From the NCBI RefSeq assembly GCF_030463535.1, contig NC_132893.1:22388282-22452281 (forward strand): DNA of 64,000 nt. Direction: 5' to 3'. Position numbers and translations under genes: made by a program. Under the pieces are notes generated by a model, which saw nothing but the letters and a program-made list of their open reading frames with translations, ran no database searches and was not told the origin of the DNA. Shown in pieces: positions 43,325 to 57,500 of this stretch (position 1 is its first letter; every line of letters begins with the position of its first letter). This DNA is from Salminus brasiliensis (lineage: Eukaryota; Chordata; Actinopteri; Characiformes; Bryconidae).

Positions 43325-43456
43325 CTGGTTTCCCAGAAAGGAATTAAGCCTAGTCCTAGACTAAATTATTTTTACTTTAAATGAAAAATCACCAGTCAGA
43401 ATGCTCTGTAGTCCAAAACTAGGCTTAATACCTATCTGGGAAATCTGGGAAACTGG
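43325..43456. repeat. Foldback element
   Basis: The left arm TGGTTTCCCAGAAAGG with TTAAGCCTAGTCC pairs with the right arm AACTAGGCTTAATACC and TCTGGGAAACTGG. This is a palindromic miniature element. Confidence 0.7.
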
Positions 43457-44874
43457 CCCAAAGAATTCTTCTTGATTTTGTGAGTTGTGATGTGAAATAA
43501 TCAGAGATGCTTATTTTTGTACATGATAACGTTGTACATGATTGTAATATCAAGCCAGCCTTCCTCCAGTGCCATCTACAGTGAATGGGCAAGACCTATG
43601 GCCTAATGGTCAGTTGGCAAATAAGTCACCATGGGTCCATTGCAGTATGTTGTTACTGTCATAAAACTGAGTGACTGTATTTGTTTTTTCATTTAAACAC
43701 CAGCAGCCCTTGGTGGGACCATCTTGTGATGAATGAATCATGAATCAGTTAGTTGGATTTGAAACAGTTTACACATAAACTCAAAGAAACCTGAATAAAT
43801 ATTGTGTAAACAGTCGTTGACCCCGTTTACACCTGGTCACTGTGTGTGTTGAGTATCAGGATTATACGTTATAGCAACGTAAAAGATGCATTCCACAGCC
43901 GAAAACCCACCCTGTACAACCGAAACCCTTCCCCGTGCAGAACGCCACACGTGACCCAGGACGGATAAACAACTGGCAATAGCACATAGCAACCGGAGTT
44001 CAGTCTGACTAACCAGAGACACAGTCCAGATACTAGTCACATGAAGTGACCAGGTGTAAGCAGGGTCTGCTCGTTTTTGCTCCAACTCTGTCATTCTAGT
44101 CCCATGTGCTTCTGTTATTGTTGTTGTGTTGATTGCTTGTCTCCTCCCCAGTCCCGCCTTGCCATTAGTGTTCCCGTCTGTGTGTAGTCTGTTACCCCTC
44201 CTTTCCCAGGTGTTTCTAGTCTTGTCTGTTTTATGAGTACATCTTTTGTTTCAACCTTTCTTTGTCTGGTCATTTATCAGTTCTGCATCATCTCATGTAT
44301 CTGAGATTTTTTGTATAAGAATCATAAATTACTCACACATACAATGTAAATATCCTGCCTTCAAAACTTAAATGAAATTTTGAATGCATTTGAAAAAGAA
44401 ACAACCCAAAAGAAATGCTATTTTAACTGAGGTAAACCTCCCTTCTCCTGTAAATGTACCACCATGGAAATTGGTTTGACACATGCAGTAGGTACTGTGC
44501 ACAAAGTGTTAAGACAGTGGCTTGATGTGTGTGAGTGTGCTAGTTTAACTGTTTCCAAAGCTCTCCTTGAGGAAGACCAATTTGCACCTAGTGTCTGTCC
44601 TTCATTAAAGTAAATCAGGTGAGCTGCTAGTGGAAACGAACAAATCCATACAGTGACTGGCGTTCACAGAGAAGTCAGTAACAAACCTGTGTTCTTCTAA
44701 TTGTGTTCGTCTAACCAACCTATCAATAACTTTACTGACCAACAGCACATTCTGGACCAACATAACATACAACTGGATCGAGATGTGTATTTACTGTAGT
44801 GTTTTACAGGCAAAAGTACACTTACTGCTGAGATAAATAGCTTTAAACAATTTCTTTGACTTTTGCACAATACT

Positions 44875-44896
44875 GTGTGTGTGTGTGTGTGTGTGT
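44875..44896. repeat. (TG)n microsatellite
   Basis: This short TG run lies just upstream of a nonautonomous element copy. Confidence 0.9.
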
Positions 44897-44933
44897 CTGT
44901 GTACTTGTAGGACATATACAATATTTCCAAATG

Positions 44934-45117
44934 GGTGGTGACCTCACTAGTGCTCTTGTCACTGAATACAATCAAATCCTCACAGCAATGCTCTGGAATC
45001 TAGTAGAAAGCCTTCCCTAGACAGCAACAAAGACAGGAGAAACTCTTTTTAATGCCCTTCATTTCAGAAGAAATAATAAATGATCAGGTGTCCCAATACT
45101 TTAGTCCATATAGTGTA
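44934..45117. mobile_element. Nonautonomous element, partial copy
   Basis: It carries the right end: CTCACTAGTGCTCTTGTCAC, TTTTTAATGCCCTTC and CCATATAGTGTA. It contains the candidate robo4 poly(A) signal. Confidence 0.75.
45048..45053 (-). terminator. robo4: Candidate robo4 poly(A) signal ATTAAA
   Basis: On the - strand this is the first ATTAAA or AATAAA past the stop, about 290 bases downstream; I saw no AATAAA on this strand down to about 44.2 kb. It lies inside a copy of the dispersed nonautonomous element. Use is unproven. Confidence 0.4.
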
Positions 45118-45339
45118 TGTGTGTGTTTGTGCTGCATATGACACCAGTTGCCAGTGACTATCCGTACACAATTTACCAGCTTGTTGAGGCCCGCCCGAAT
45201 GCACCATCAGTTCAGGGCAACCATCTGCTGTACAGAACTGTGGTAAACGTAGTGCCAACATAAACAGTGTTCTGAGGCTGAGGAGATGGTGAGAAATGTA
45301 GTCCAGAGCCTCATTCGGAGGCCAGTGTGAGGAGTGTGA

Positions 45340-45572
45340 TCATCGCTGTGAGTTAGTTTTGTGGAGTGCCAGCTTGCTGTGTGACAGGTCTCCCCAGTGC
45401 TCCCGTCTGGACATTCCGATGGCTTCTCTGCCTTCTCTGGATGCTCTAAACTGGGCCTCCATCTCCTCCACCCAGGCTGTACTCCAGTCCCACACGGGCA
45501 TGGGGTCCACTTCCCCAAAACAGTCCCGTGGGGGGAACAGCATGCTTAGAGGAGAGCCCGGCGGGGAGAAAT
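45340..45572 (-). CDS. robo4: robo4 last coding exon
   Basis: After a GACCACAG acceptor the frame reads [17 protein letters not shown], then [19 protein letters not shown], and ends at a TGA (45340-45342). Mammalian ROBO4 has LWEWRPDWLEDME at the same position. Phase 1 at entry matches the GC donor upstream. Confidence 0.94.
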
Positions 45573-48500
45573 CTGTGGTCACAGATACACACACACATTT
45601 AGATAATGTAACTTGAAATGAACCTTGTACAGAAACAGCACCAAGAACACCTGAGCCTCCAAACTCACCACCACTCTGGCCAGTTTTTTTATGTACATCC
45701 CCGAAATTATACAGTCCTAAATAAGTGATTAAATGAGGCAGCGCGTCAATATCTCGTTCCTCTAAAGCACGGTTGCCTGAGCCATTTCATTTAGTTGGCT
45801 GCGCTCGTTGCGAGGAGAGGAATAAAGAAAAACAATTTGGTAAATGAGGAGAGAGGAAGTTAGCGTGAGCTCCTGTTGAGAAGGGTGATTGATTTGATGA
45901 TGTAATAAAAAGGAGGCTGCTCTAGTAGCCAATTTCCTGAGAGCCTCTATTGTTCCTATAACCCCCATCTCCCCCAAACCCCACAAATCCTGAAGATTCA
46001 GCCTAAATTATTACTTAATTATTCATTTAATCTCCAAAGCACTATTGCTTTGTGTGTGTTTCCCCAAAGCTGGTATAAGAATCAGTGAGTGCACTATATT
46101 TACTGTGGCTGGTGTTTTACTGTGGCTTTGTGGAGATACTGTTAATGGTAATATGACTTTCAGCAGTAAGCTGTGCTAAAAGAAAAAAGGAGAGCTGAAA
46201 TGTTCTGTGGTGAGATACAAATCAAAGTGCACACACACAGCTTCTCTAGTCCCTGTAGAGAAGTACTACCAATAGATTAGGACTCTGAATGTGATAAACA
46301 TGAACCTATTGGCACCATGCCAAATGCGGACTAGAGACCCTCCAGCATTGAGCTGTGGAGCAGTGGAACTGCTTTCTTTGCAATGATGGTGTTCCATCCA
46401 ATGCTTTCGGGATGAGTCAGGGAATTGGGGATGTGGCGATCATCCAACATTCTGACCTCACTAACACTCTTGTCACTGAATGCAATCAAACCCACAGCAA
46501 TGCTATAGAATCCAGTAAAAAGCCTTTCCTGGACAGTAAAGACAGTTACTCCAACAAAAGCAGAATAACTCCTTTTTAATATTCATTTATTTCAAATGAA
46601 ATAATGAATGAGCAGGTGTCCCAATACTTCTGTCCATATGGCGTACCTACCAAACTTACCTATATGAAAAACTGATAATAGTGCTCCATCTAGTGGATAC
46701 AGCAGCTAAGTGCTGCTGTCTATAAAACCCCTACAATAATCAGAGGTGGGTAGTAAGATCCTACAATTGACCTGTTACTAAGATTATTCATTATTTGTAA
46801 TCATCGTGTTATGTTTTATTGTGCTGTGTTGGTAACTGAATCTGGACAGATTTGTGACTGATCACAACTGTGACTTTAGAGCCTTTGCTTGTTATTTCAT
46901 CACTAGACTGATCCCAAAAAGAGAGACACTCTAACCCTAACAGCAAACAACTAGAAACTTATTTCCAGTCAGAATCATTTATATGTTGTATGTGGTCATT
47001 CTGTTATTCCCACCAGGTTCTTAATACACAACATTACAGATCAAATATTCTAACTTAAACAGGAACTAGAGTGGCTGCTTCAGTAAAGACTGGTGCTCTT
47101 TACAAAGAACTATCGGACAGCAAATAAACTCGACCATACTCACAAGAAGCTCATCGTTAAGATCCGAAACTGAAGTGTTTATGGGTTTATAATTTAACGG
47201 TCAAGAAGCTAAATATTGTAGTGGGCATACCACATATCAGGGTGAAATGCTAACACCATCACAACCCTCAGACAGTTTGATCCTTGCTCTAGCCAAACAG
47301 AACCACTGTACCAAGATCAATCTGTAGTGTATGTAGCGAGCATAATTAGACAATAAGTCTCTCTGAAAAAGAGAATGGTTTATGGTCGGGAATGAAAGGT
47401 GGATCTTAAGGGAATAAAATCGCTCCAGCATTGTTGTGTTTACCACCTCTTAACCTCTAAGGGTCATGTTTCTTAAATCTTGACTACTGATCCTTTAAAA
47501 TCATATTGTGGAAACAAATCTGATCTGCTTTGCAGTATAAACAGAGCTTAGGAAGTTCCAAAGCAGATTTTCTTTACAGATATAGTTTCAACAGTAAAGA
47601 GAATCTGCAGTCAGCTGTACAAAAAAAATAAATAAAATCTGAGCAGTGAAATGTTCAGCAGGGAGACTTTGGTGCAGAGCAAACTTTGTTAAATAAACTA
47701 CTTGCCTATAAATAACTAATCAACTAAGAACCTTGGGGAGATAGCTGGGCAACACTAACATCAAATAAGCTCTTTTGATGCTCATGCAGCTAGAGTAAAT
47801 GTAGAGTAGTAGTTTATCTCTTGCCTGATAAAGTTCCACTCATAGACTCTGCTGTCATGGCCAAAACTCGAGCGAAGTTTGCATCGTTCATGAAGGAGCC
47901 GTCTGAAGAGCTAATGATGCTGGTCCGTGCGCTCGGCATGTTCCCCTCAGAGACCGATCCCCACCCATTCCACAGTGAGCCCTCCCATTCGCTGCAGCAG
48001 GAGGAGGGCGTGCTTCTCAGGGCAGTGCTCCTGAATCCTACTGACTGAGACTCATCATCCACATCCACCACCTCAGAGGGTCCACAGATGTAGCCGAAAG
48101 TGGGTGTAGGGGAGAATGGGCGGGGCAAGGAGGGAGACTTTTCAGACAGGGTACTGAGGAAAAAGAAACAGAGTCATACAATGATTATGGGCTTTAATCT
48201 GGCGTGAAAACTCATAAATAAGCTGATCTCTTACAGTGAAAAATAACGTGTTAAACGCTGGTTTTATACAACAATCTGTGTCAGCAATGTGTGCAACAAG
48301 TACCTAAATGCATTAATAAAAAGCTGTGTCCGAAAACATTTGAACATATAGTGTATCTTCAAAATAACAACTTTAAACCTTAACTTTCAATGTAAGTCAA
48401 TGTGAAAAGATTTAAGTTATTTATGTATTTATTAAGTCAGTTTGGAGAATTTCTATTGGTCCTTTCTTTTGTCTGGTTAGAACACTGGGTCATTAATGAT

Positions 48501-51500
48501 AGGATTTGTGGGTTTGCTAAGTAGGGGTAATGGTGGCTCAGCGGTTAGAGCACCAGGCTATTGATGACAGGGCTCAATATCCAGACTGAGCATGCTGCCA
48601 CTGTTGGGCCCTTGAGCAAAGCCCTTAACCCTCACTGCTCCCCAGGAAATGCCTACCACTCGGGCACATGTACTCTCAGTCCATTGTGTGTGTTTACTCA
48701 CTAGTGTGTATGTGTGTGTTCACTGCACGGATGGGTTAAAGGCAGAGGCCAAATTCCATCTGTGATCAACACAAACGGTAAATATTGTTGTCTTTGCTGC
48801 CGCTGTTGGGCTCTTAACCAAGGCCCTTAACCCTCTCAAACATACCACTATCTCACTACTAACTTGTTTCTGGCAAAACAATAAGCTCACCAGACTTTAC
48901 CAATATATAGGGAAAAATCTGTCTTAAGTGGTTCCTGCATGTGTGCAGTGTGTGTGTGTGCAAGAGTGTATGCTCATTCACCTGCGCCTGTGTGGTTTAG
49001 GGCTGAGTTCTAGGTACTCATGTGCCTGTGTGCTGAGAGTATCTTGGTTTTCATCAGTGGACAGGCAGAAGGAGGCAGTAGAGAGGTGGCTGTAGGAAGG
49101 GCTCCGTTGGGAGGGGCATCCTGTCGCCACGGTCGCAGGACTCTGCAATGTGGACGCAGCACACACAGATTGCAGGGACCCAGCGTCTACCGTCAGCTTG
49201 GTGGACCGACTGGACCTAAGATTTAAAAACAGATTTAGTTAAATTGCCATATTGTACATTTTTCTTCTATTTTCATCCCCTGACATCTACTTCTCTTAAG
49301 GCTGTGTGACAGTAACTCTACTACAGTTTATCCACAAGAAGAACACAGCCTTAAAGGCTGAATTGGAGGTTTCTAACGGTTTATCCTTAGGTAAAGTAGA
49401 AACATAAGTTCTGAAGTACAGTGTCAATAATATTATTATTTATATAATTATATTATAATTTACATTTAATTTCTTTAAATGAATTTCATCACATTTTATA
49501 CAGTACAACGTTTTCGTGAAAATAAGTCAAACTGCTTAAAACTTATTAAGTAATAGTAAAGTATAATGTATACCGTACAATAGTTTTGTTTACATGTTAT
49601 TCCTTAAATGTATTTAATGCTTGTATTTTATCTAGAAAGCAATTTATTCACTTATTTGTTTATGTTTGCAATAACATTTAATTTTTATTTGATCAACTTT
49701 GATGTGTCACTATACACCCTTTACAATCTATGCAGTATAAGAACTTATACCAGCAGGCTATATACGTCAATTTTACGTCAGAAAGACGGACTCTAACGTT
49801 GGACAGGCATAACATTTTAGTTCAAAATTACATTTGGATTGGTGCCTAAACCCAACATTGTAAAGACACTGAATTTTGATTTTAAATCAAAGTCACATAC
49901 ATTCAAAACTCCATACTGGGTTGACGGTGAGCCCCAACGTTTGACAGTTTGTGTTAATGTCAAAACCCAAATGTAGTACAGATGTTGAATTTTGGTTGGA
50001 AATCAAAGTCCCATATCCATCAAAAATCAACATTAGGTTGACATCAAGCTCCAATTTTAGACAAATGTTGAATTTTGGTTTCTTAACACCATGACTTGAC
50101 ATGACATGGCCTGACCAACAACATATCATATATTCATTAACATAACATATTTCATTAACATTAACATTATGAAGTTCAGCAGACGTTGGGTTTTAACCAC
50201 CATACCTCACAACTGAATGTTCTTATTTTACATCAATATGACGCTGGCATGTGACATTTGGATTTTGGTTAATGGACATTACAACTTCAAATCAACAAAA
50301 TATTAATGTCAGCTGTCATAGTATTCTACTATTGTTGGCAGTAGACATTGTCCTGACATTAACCATTGGTCACAACCTATATTCAAACATCAAATCTACT
50401 AAGGCTGGTGGTCTGCTGACTTTCTCTATCATTTACATACAAACCTGATATCTCAAAAACTTGCAAGTGAGAACCTGAGTGAAAAAAAAATAATTCCCAT
50501 TTCCTCAAGAACGGCACAGCTTTACTATGAGGCTTATTGCCCAGTAGCATCTTTACTGAGTGACCTTAATGTACAGCAGCTCTGTTTGATAGTTACTAGA
50601 GAATCACTTCAGGCCCCACGCAGCTCTTGAACACGAACTTACTTTTCAGGGACAGGTGGGTTGTTATCCTTTTCTTCAGTGTAGTGGTTTCTGGCCACAA
50701 GCATAGGGTGAGCTTCGTCTCTATGACGACAGTTCACATTTTCAAATCACACACTCCCAGACTCTCTAATGAGGCAGTCCCTTCACACCTTGTCCATTAA
50801 AGAGGGCCTCAAGCTGAATAGACTTCCAGGAAATGTGATTTCCTTTAGCGCTTCGGCCCGATGACAGGGCCTGGCCATAGATCCTCTCACCACAGTGCTA
50901 AAGTTTACAGCTCTATTATGGTCTATGCACAGCTGTGGGATGTTAAACTTAGAGTAAACCCCCACCGATCTGAGTTATGACTGAGTGTTGAGGTGTGTGG
51001 GCTAATGTCACAGAGGGAGAATAATATAAGGCCGCAAAGCTGAGTCTGAGTCCAGCTTTAATGGCCATGTGTTAAGAGGAGATAGGCGGTTGATCTTTTG
51101 GCTTGCTCACCCTTCCTCAGAGCTAACACTCTGGCTGTCTTCCATGGGCAGCGGAGGAGGACTGGGCAGCATATCCACCAAGTGCAGTGAGGCTGAGTAG
51201 TGTAAGATTCTAGGAGAACTGAATGGCTTCACACTCTCTGAGACCCCTCCTAGAGAACAGAGAGATTCCTTTACTATATTGTATGCAATAAGAAACATAG
51301 TCTGGTCAAATAAAGTAAGTTGATTAGGGATCTGACTTGTACCTTACTCACTCACTCACTCACTCATTCACTCAATCATGTTTAGCAAGGTTATCCACAA
51401 GGGGGTGTTATTAGATCTTAAGTACCTTTCAGTGCTTCTCATCAATGACATGGTGTTTCCTTGTTTATGATGACTATGACTGATTAGTATGTGTCAGGTT

Positions 51501-54500
51501 CAAGTTGACCAATCAATGTGACAAATTCCAATGTTTGTTGTTATTATTAGCGGCTCACACGGCAAGAACGATATGAAATACCATATTTTATGAAAAATAC
51601 TTCAACATGGAAACGTTGGAAATATGTTGAATATGGCATGCTGACTTTTATGCTAGACACATGGTTCCAAAACAAAATTAAAGAAGCAAACTTTGAACAA
51701 ACATCTCACAGACCATGTTTGGGGTAAGGGGTAAGTTTTACATTGTATAAAACAATTAGCACACTGCTATTGGACAACATATACATAAATGGAAAGTTTT
51801 ACACCAAAGAGGCACTTAAACAGCTAAAATGAGGCTGGGATGTACCTGGATGCTGGCTGAGCCTGTGTTTATGATTGATAGGGGCGTTGCGCACCACCAG
51901 GGCCTGCTGGTGCAGGGGCACTAATGGAGCACTGTTCACTGCATGCAGTTCTGCAGAGACATACACACAAGACTTTTTAAATACTTGTAAACTTTTACCA
52001 GGAACATTCAGAATTCACATAATTTACCTCAGCAACCCTTAAACAGTATTAACCGGGATACAATCCCTTCCTATTAGTGTAAAATCCTGTAATATTACTT
52101 CACTGTCTCAGTCCACATGGCTCTCTCTGTATCTTTAAATTGTCAAATGCATGTGAAAAGTGTGCTTTAGTGGAGAGAAAGAGCAAATGACACTTCTCAA
52201 CTGTAGGGGGGGCCAGGAGCAAGAAATTATTGCGTAACGGTGCTGTAAAGATCTGCTGACATAAATGAATTCTGACTTTGAAAACTGACTGAAGAGGATA
52301 CTGGATGGTGATAAAGAATATGAACTGGAATGATTACCTTTATATACTTTTGCAACAGACTGTATTAGCCCCCCCTTTAACTAAAAATGACCTGCACCAC
52401 TTACTCCACAGCTCAGGGATCTACTATACGAATGAAACTACTCAAAACAGGTGTAAATCATTAGGTGTGGAAGAATGAGGCCTAGGTTTCATTCTTTCAC
52501 CTCGTTTGCAGTTCTTCTCCCATGACTCTTTTCGAATTCCCATATTAGGCTGAGATGGTAGGGCCCGTTTCCATGGCAGCACTTGCCCCTCCCTGGTTAC
52601 AGGTGCCTTGGCGACAGGTTGAGTGATGCGTATGGTCTCTGAGCTGGGATGCTGCTGTGTGTTGCTGTGGGGCATTTTGGGGCGTTGGGCCGGGCTGTTA
52701 AACGTTTTCAGACTGTTCCCGGTCAGATCCACGTAGAAGGTGCCGTACACTCCGCAGTTGTCTGGCACTATGGGGACAGCTGCCTCCAGAGGGCTGGAGT
52801 CGGCTTTGGCTGTTATGGGTAGAGCTGTCAGCACAGGGGGAAGACAGAGGACACATTTACATAACATCCCTCACTGCTGACGTTAATTAACAGTGATGAG
52901 GACTGCAGGGATGAATCAAGCTTGTCACAGTGTCATTCCGAGGACAGAGCTAGCCTAAGAGAATGATGGATTTAAGGTGACGATTAAAGGTTTACTGAGC
53001 AACATTTAAGGGTTGTGTTTTCATGTTGCTGGCTTGCTAGATGTCACATGGCTGTTCACATGACCACACAAGAATCAGAAGACAAAAGAGTAATAATGTC
53101 CATTGTCTAGTAGCCACTATAGGAACATAAACTGCTCTTCCAGTGCAAAGACTACAGTAAGGCTTTACTCTGAAGCCCTGAAAGACCATGGATTATTTAT
53201 ATTTATTTTAGTTTTCCAGATGATTGTATTTTCTACACATACCGGTCATGAGATGAAAAATGTTGCACATTATAACAGAAATAGGAGTATGTTAAGTGTG
53301 ATGCACCAGTACATCTCACTAGGCCTCTGCATGTTCAGTTCAGGACCTATTTAAAGTTTTTTTTATGTACAAATCCACAACTTATTAGTCTTTATTAATC
53401 CATTTTAATTAACTTAGCATTTTATAAGTATGTGAATCTATGGCATTTTAGGGCTTCTGTACATAATCACTTCCATTAAATGTGGCCTGTTTTGTTGAGT
53501 TATTATTACTGATAAAAACCACAGTTTATATAAAACAAATATGCGATTTCTACTGACCTTTTGATAAAAAAACACTCAGTGTAATGGCATAATATCCTCC
53601 AAAAGAGCATTTTCAACTAAGATTTAGTTTAAACGAAAGTTAATACATTATTTTATGTATGTTGTAAATTCTGTACAGTTGGTGTCCCTGTCATCCCTTT
53701 AATCTATTGATCAGGACTTTCTGAGCCTTCTTAGGATGTCTCTCTGAAAGAACTGAAGGCCCCAATTGGCCTCAATATATTATTTTGTCACCACTTTAAA
53801 CTTAATCTGCTGCCCCAATATATTATCTTTTTATCACACCTTATTTAGAACAACCATGTCACTTTAGAATTATTTAGTGTGCTTGTGTTCAGTTTGGAAC
53901 TGTTCATCCACTAAAGGTGAACAAAAAAAGGTCATTATAACCCTACAATAATCAATCAAGCCTTTTCGCTTCCATCTGGATTAATCAGATGTGAGTGGAG
54001 CACTATTGAGCATCATTGCTATTGGTTAGTTCTGCAGTGATGATGGAGACTTACTGCTTCTCTTTTGGATGGAGTTCTCCTGGTTGTTCTGTGTCCACAG
54101 GCTCTTGTACTGGTCACTGTTGGTATCCGGCTTCCAAGCTCCAGAGATCCAAGGGGAATCTGGTGCTGGCATCCTAGCCAACAACACAAGAACCAATGTG
54201 AAAGAGCCAAAGTATTGATTAAATCAATTTAACGAAGTACACAAATGCTAACATCTTTATGACAAATAACAGCATTGCATTGCAGACTTATTCAGTTTTT
54301 AATCCTAACGACTACTATTACTTAGAAACTTACTGTGGTACTGAAATGTAAGTTTTGCATTTATGAGAATAGGAAAGTAAAGCATAGGCCCACATTTGGA
54401 CCCTTACAGTTTAAAGGCATGCAGTACTTTCAATTTAATTTTAAAATGTAAGTTATAAGGGGAACATTTAGCTTTATGTTTAGTAGTCAAGTTCCAAACA

Positions 54501-57500
54501 AACACAATAGCCTTTTACCTGTGCTTGATGATCAAATCCTCACTCGCCAGTCGATACAAGCCTAAAATAAGACCAAGAACCATTTTGCATTTTTCACAAC
54601 CAAAATATGAACTAAATTAGGAATAAAAGGCAATGATATCATGTCTAGAGGCTGGTATTTACCTGGTTTGTTGTGATGTCCTCCTCCCAGATTGGAAGGT
54701 CTGATGTGTTTTCTGTATAGATAAATAGCTGTAGCCATCAACACACACCACAAGAGGGCGCCAACACTGCCAATAAATATTGGCTCCTTCATTATCGCCA
54801 AAACATCAGATAGATTTAGTGCATTTTTGTGAAAGGAAGGTGATGGCTGCTTTGACTCTGAGAAAGAGAGAAAGAAAGAATAACATATTTTACATTTTGC
54901 CAAGTTACATCTGTTTGTTGGACATACAAAACATTAACAAAAAAGCAAACATTCAGAAGACCAACACTCTGACAATACAGAAGGTAAATCAAATGTATCT
55001 GAGATTTGAAACAATTCACATATGTTCAGGTTTCATGGATTTTTCTTTGTGTCTGAGGCCACCATTTAATGTGGAGCTTTAAATAAAAGGCCAGCACTGG
55101 ACCTGTGTCACTCTCCCCCTCCACCTTACTCTTCCAAGAAAGGCAGTAATTAAGACCACCTTTAAAAGAGACAAATGGGTATATTGTTCTAATCCTCAAT
55201 ACAACTTTTTAAACATTTTTCAAGAACTTAAAATCAAAAAATAAAATCATTGCTCTTTCACAGGATCATATATAAATAACTAGATAAGTGCATTTCCTAC
55301 AGGAAACGCAGGACGTTTGCGCAAATAAGTACTGGTAGAAGCTGCTATTGTGTTGGAAGGTGATTGCTATGGTCTCTTAGGTTGTTGCTATGGTGTCTCA
55401 GGTGGTTGTTCAGGTGTTGCCAAAAGATTTTTGTGGTAACCCATGTAGTTGGTTGGGTGTTACTAGTGTGATTACTAGTACTATGTTACAGACTGTAAAT
55501 TGAATGTGTCAGAAAATGAACTTGAGACCTCTAAAGGATAAGGCTTTGGCAGAGTGCCAAAGTTTTTTGGTTTGAAGTCATTTGTGTACCTATTAGCAGT
55601 TTGTATGGATTGCTCTGCAATCCGATCCCAGCCCCATTGACCGCGGCCACCCGGAGCCAGTAGCGTTTCCCAGGCTGCAGCGGGCTGATCTCCAGATTGT
55701 GTGTGCCACTGTCCACCGTCCAGTTCAGGTACTGCTGCTCCTCTTCCTGCACGCACCATACCTGAAAGAGACAACACACCTCTGACTGAGAACACCACAC
55801 TGACACAGATTTGGAAACAAATGCTTGTTTCTATTTCTCTTTTTTCCCCTGGATGTTCAAGAACTCAATACCCGCTTTGACGAGCTTTAGGTATCAAACT
55901 GACTGAACAGTCTACTTCTGCATGACTGGCCACATCCCATTATAGAGGAAACGGACATACTGTATATGAGTCATTCAGAACAAACACTAGATCTCTGTGA
56001 ACTACCTGATATAGATGTTTGTATGTTACCTGGTATCCTTGAATGATCCCATTATGAGCGTCATGACGTGGGGGCAGCCAGCTCAAATGGGCTGTGTCGT
56101 TACGGTCTGTGGGCATCATTATGGAAACTTCCTGAGGAGGAGCGCTGGGCACTGTGGACATAGTAATACTATCACTGCACTGCATGCAAGTCACTTTGAA
56201 CCATGAATTAAGCAGAGGTAAAGCATTCAGATCACTCCCAGATGTATGTAGAGGATTTTTAAATTTCAGACGTAAATTATAACCTTTGGATTTCAGTTGC
56301 CAAAAAAGAACAAATATCTGTGGAGAGGTGTGAGATGCTTAATCTTTTTACAATCTGTAAGGACTTTAACCCTAATGTAGTCAATCAGCCCATACACATT
56401 TGGTATCTCAAGCCTATTTTTTTAGTTTTACACTAAAGCTACAATGCTAACATAGCTAACAAGTAAGGGAAGTTTACAGTCACAAGTTAGCATTGTGAAA
56501 ATTATCTGTCTAATAATCGCACACTTCCTGCAAACTGTATGAACAGAATTTAGACTTAAAGATAGCTGCTGCTACTGTTTTAAGCTATGCAAAATACTTT
56601 TTTTATGGTATGTCACATTCCAAGTCAGCATTAGTGAGTCTGTTGTGAGAATGTACCTGTCTCTGGCACTCTCAGATGTCTGGTGTTGCTCTCTCTGCCG
56701 TATAAATCACTCCCATATGGCCGAACTTTAAACTCGTATTTGTAGCCTCTCTTTAGGGGTCCCACGTGTGTCTGGAGTGCAGGCTGGGGCACTCTCTGAG
56801 CAGCCCAGTCTGAACTGGCGGGTAGTAGTGAGCGGTACAGCACCTCAAAGCCGTCCAGGTAGTGCGGCTGGGAAGGAGATGACTGAAGCTGGCAAAGAAA
56901 AGAAAGAGGAACATTTATAAAAACCTCCCTCACTGCTGTCCTCCATTTCACCCTTCTCCTCCGCACGCATTTATGAGGATGTTATGAAAATGTCAGATTT
57001 AGTGTTTTTGCCGCTCACACTGCCACACACATAACACATCTGTGTCACACAGCTGGCCACTTTTACCTAGCCATACGTAGCCATAGTACTCCATATCAGC
57101 ACCATTAGTTAGTCCATTTGTGATAGAAGAATTACTGCACCAACTTTCACCATTATTTCCACCTGTGATGTTTTTACACACATTCAATTTTGCACAATAA
57201 ACAGTGAGACTGATTATAACAGAGCACTCTTAAATTTCATGTGAGGCCCTAATGAACAGAATAACCACTATATCTGTATTATTATACATATTTTAACATG
57301 AAACCTAGTAACAAGGAACTGAGAATGAAGGTTACTCGGATGCAAAATAATCATGGAATATAATGAGCATAATTACCTTCCACATGACCTGTGAGACATT
57401 AGACGCGTTTCTTAGAACAGTGACGTTCTCCAGACTAACCCGCAGAGCTGAGAGTTCTTTATGCAGCTCTCTTTGACTGCTGCTGCCTGCATCTGAAACA

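Larger units (their letters stand above)
37576..45339. other. Intergenic region between the robo3 and robo4 3' ends
   Basis: These 7.8 kb separate the robo3 poly(A) region from the robo4 stop codon. They hold a repeat related to the 23426 foldback family (37655-37805), a Tc1-like relic (38100-38932), a TATC repeat (40547-40569), a GGTTCTTT-type element (41545-41725), a TG repeat (42345-42378), a foldback element (43325-43456), a TG repeat (44875-44896) and a nonautonomous element copy (44934-45117). The region includes the robo4 3' UTR, whose end is not certain. No other gene was found. Confidence 0.8.
48154..48981 (-). other. robo4 intron carrying a SINE
   Basis: It holds one end of the nonautonomous element (48280-48356) and a tRNA-derived SINE (48528-48785). 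Nothing else is seen. Confidence 0.8.
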
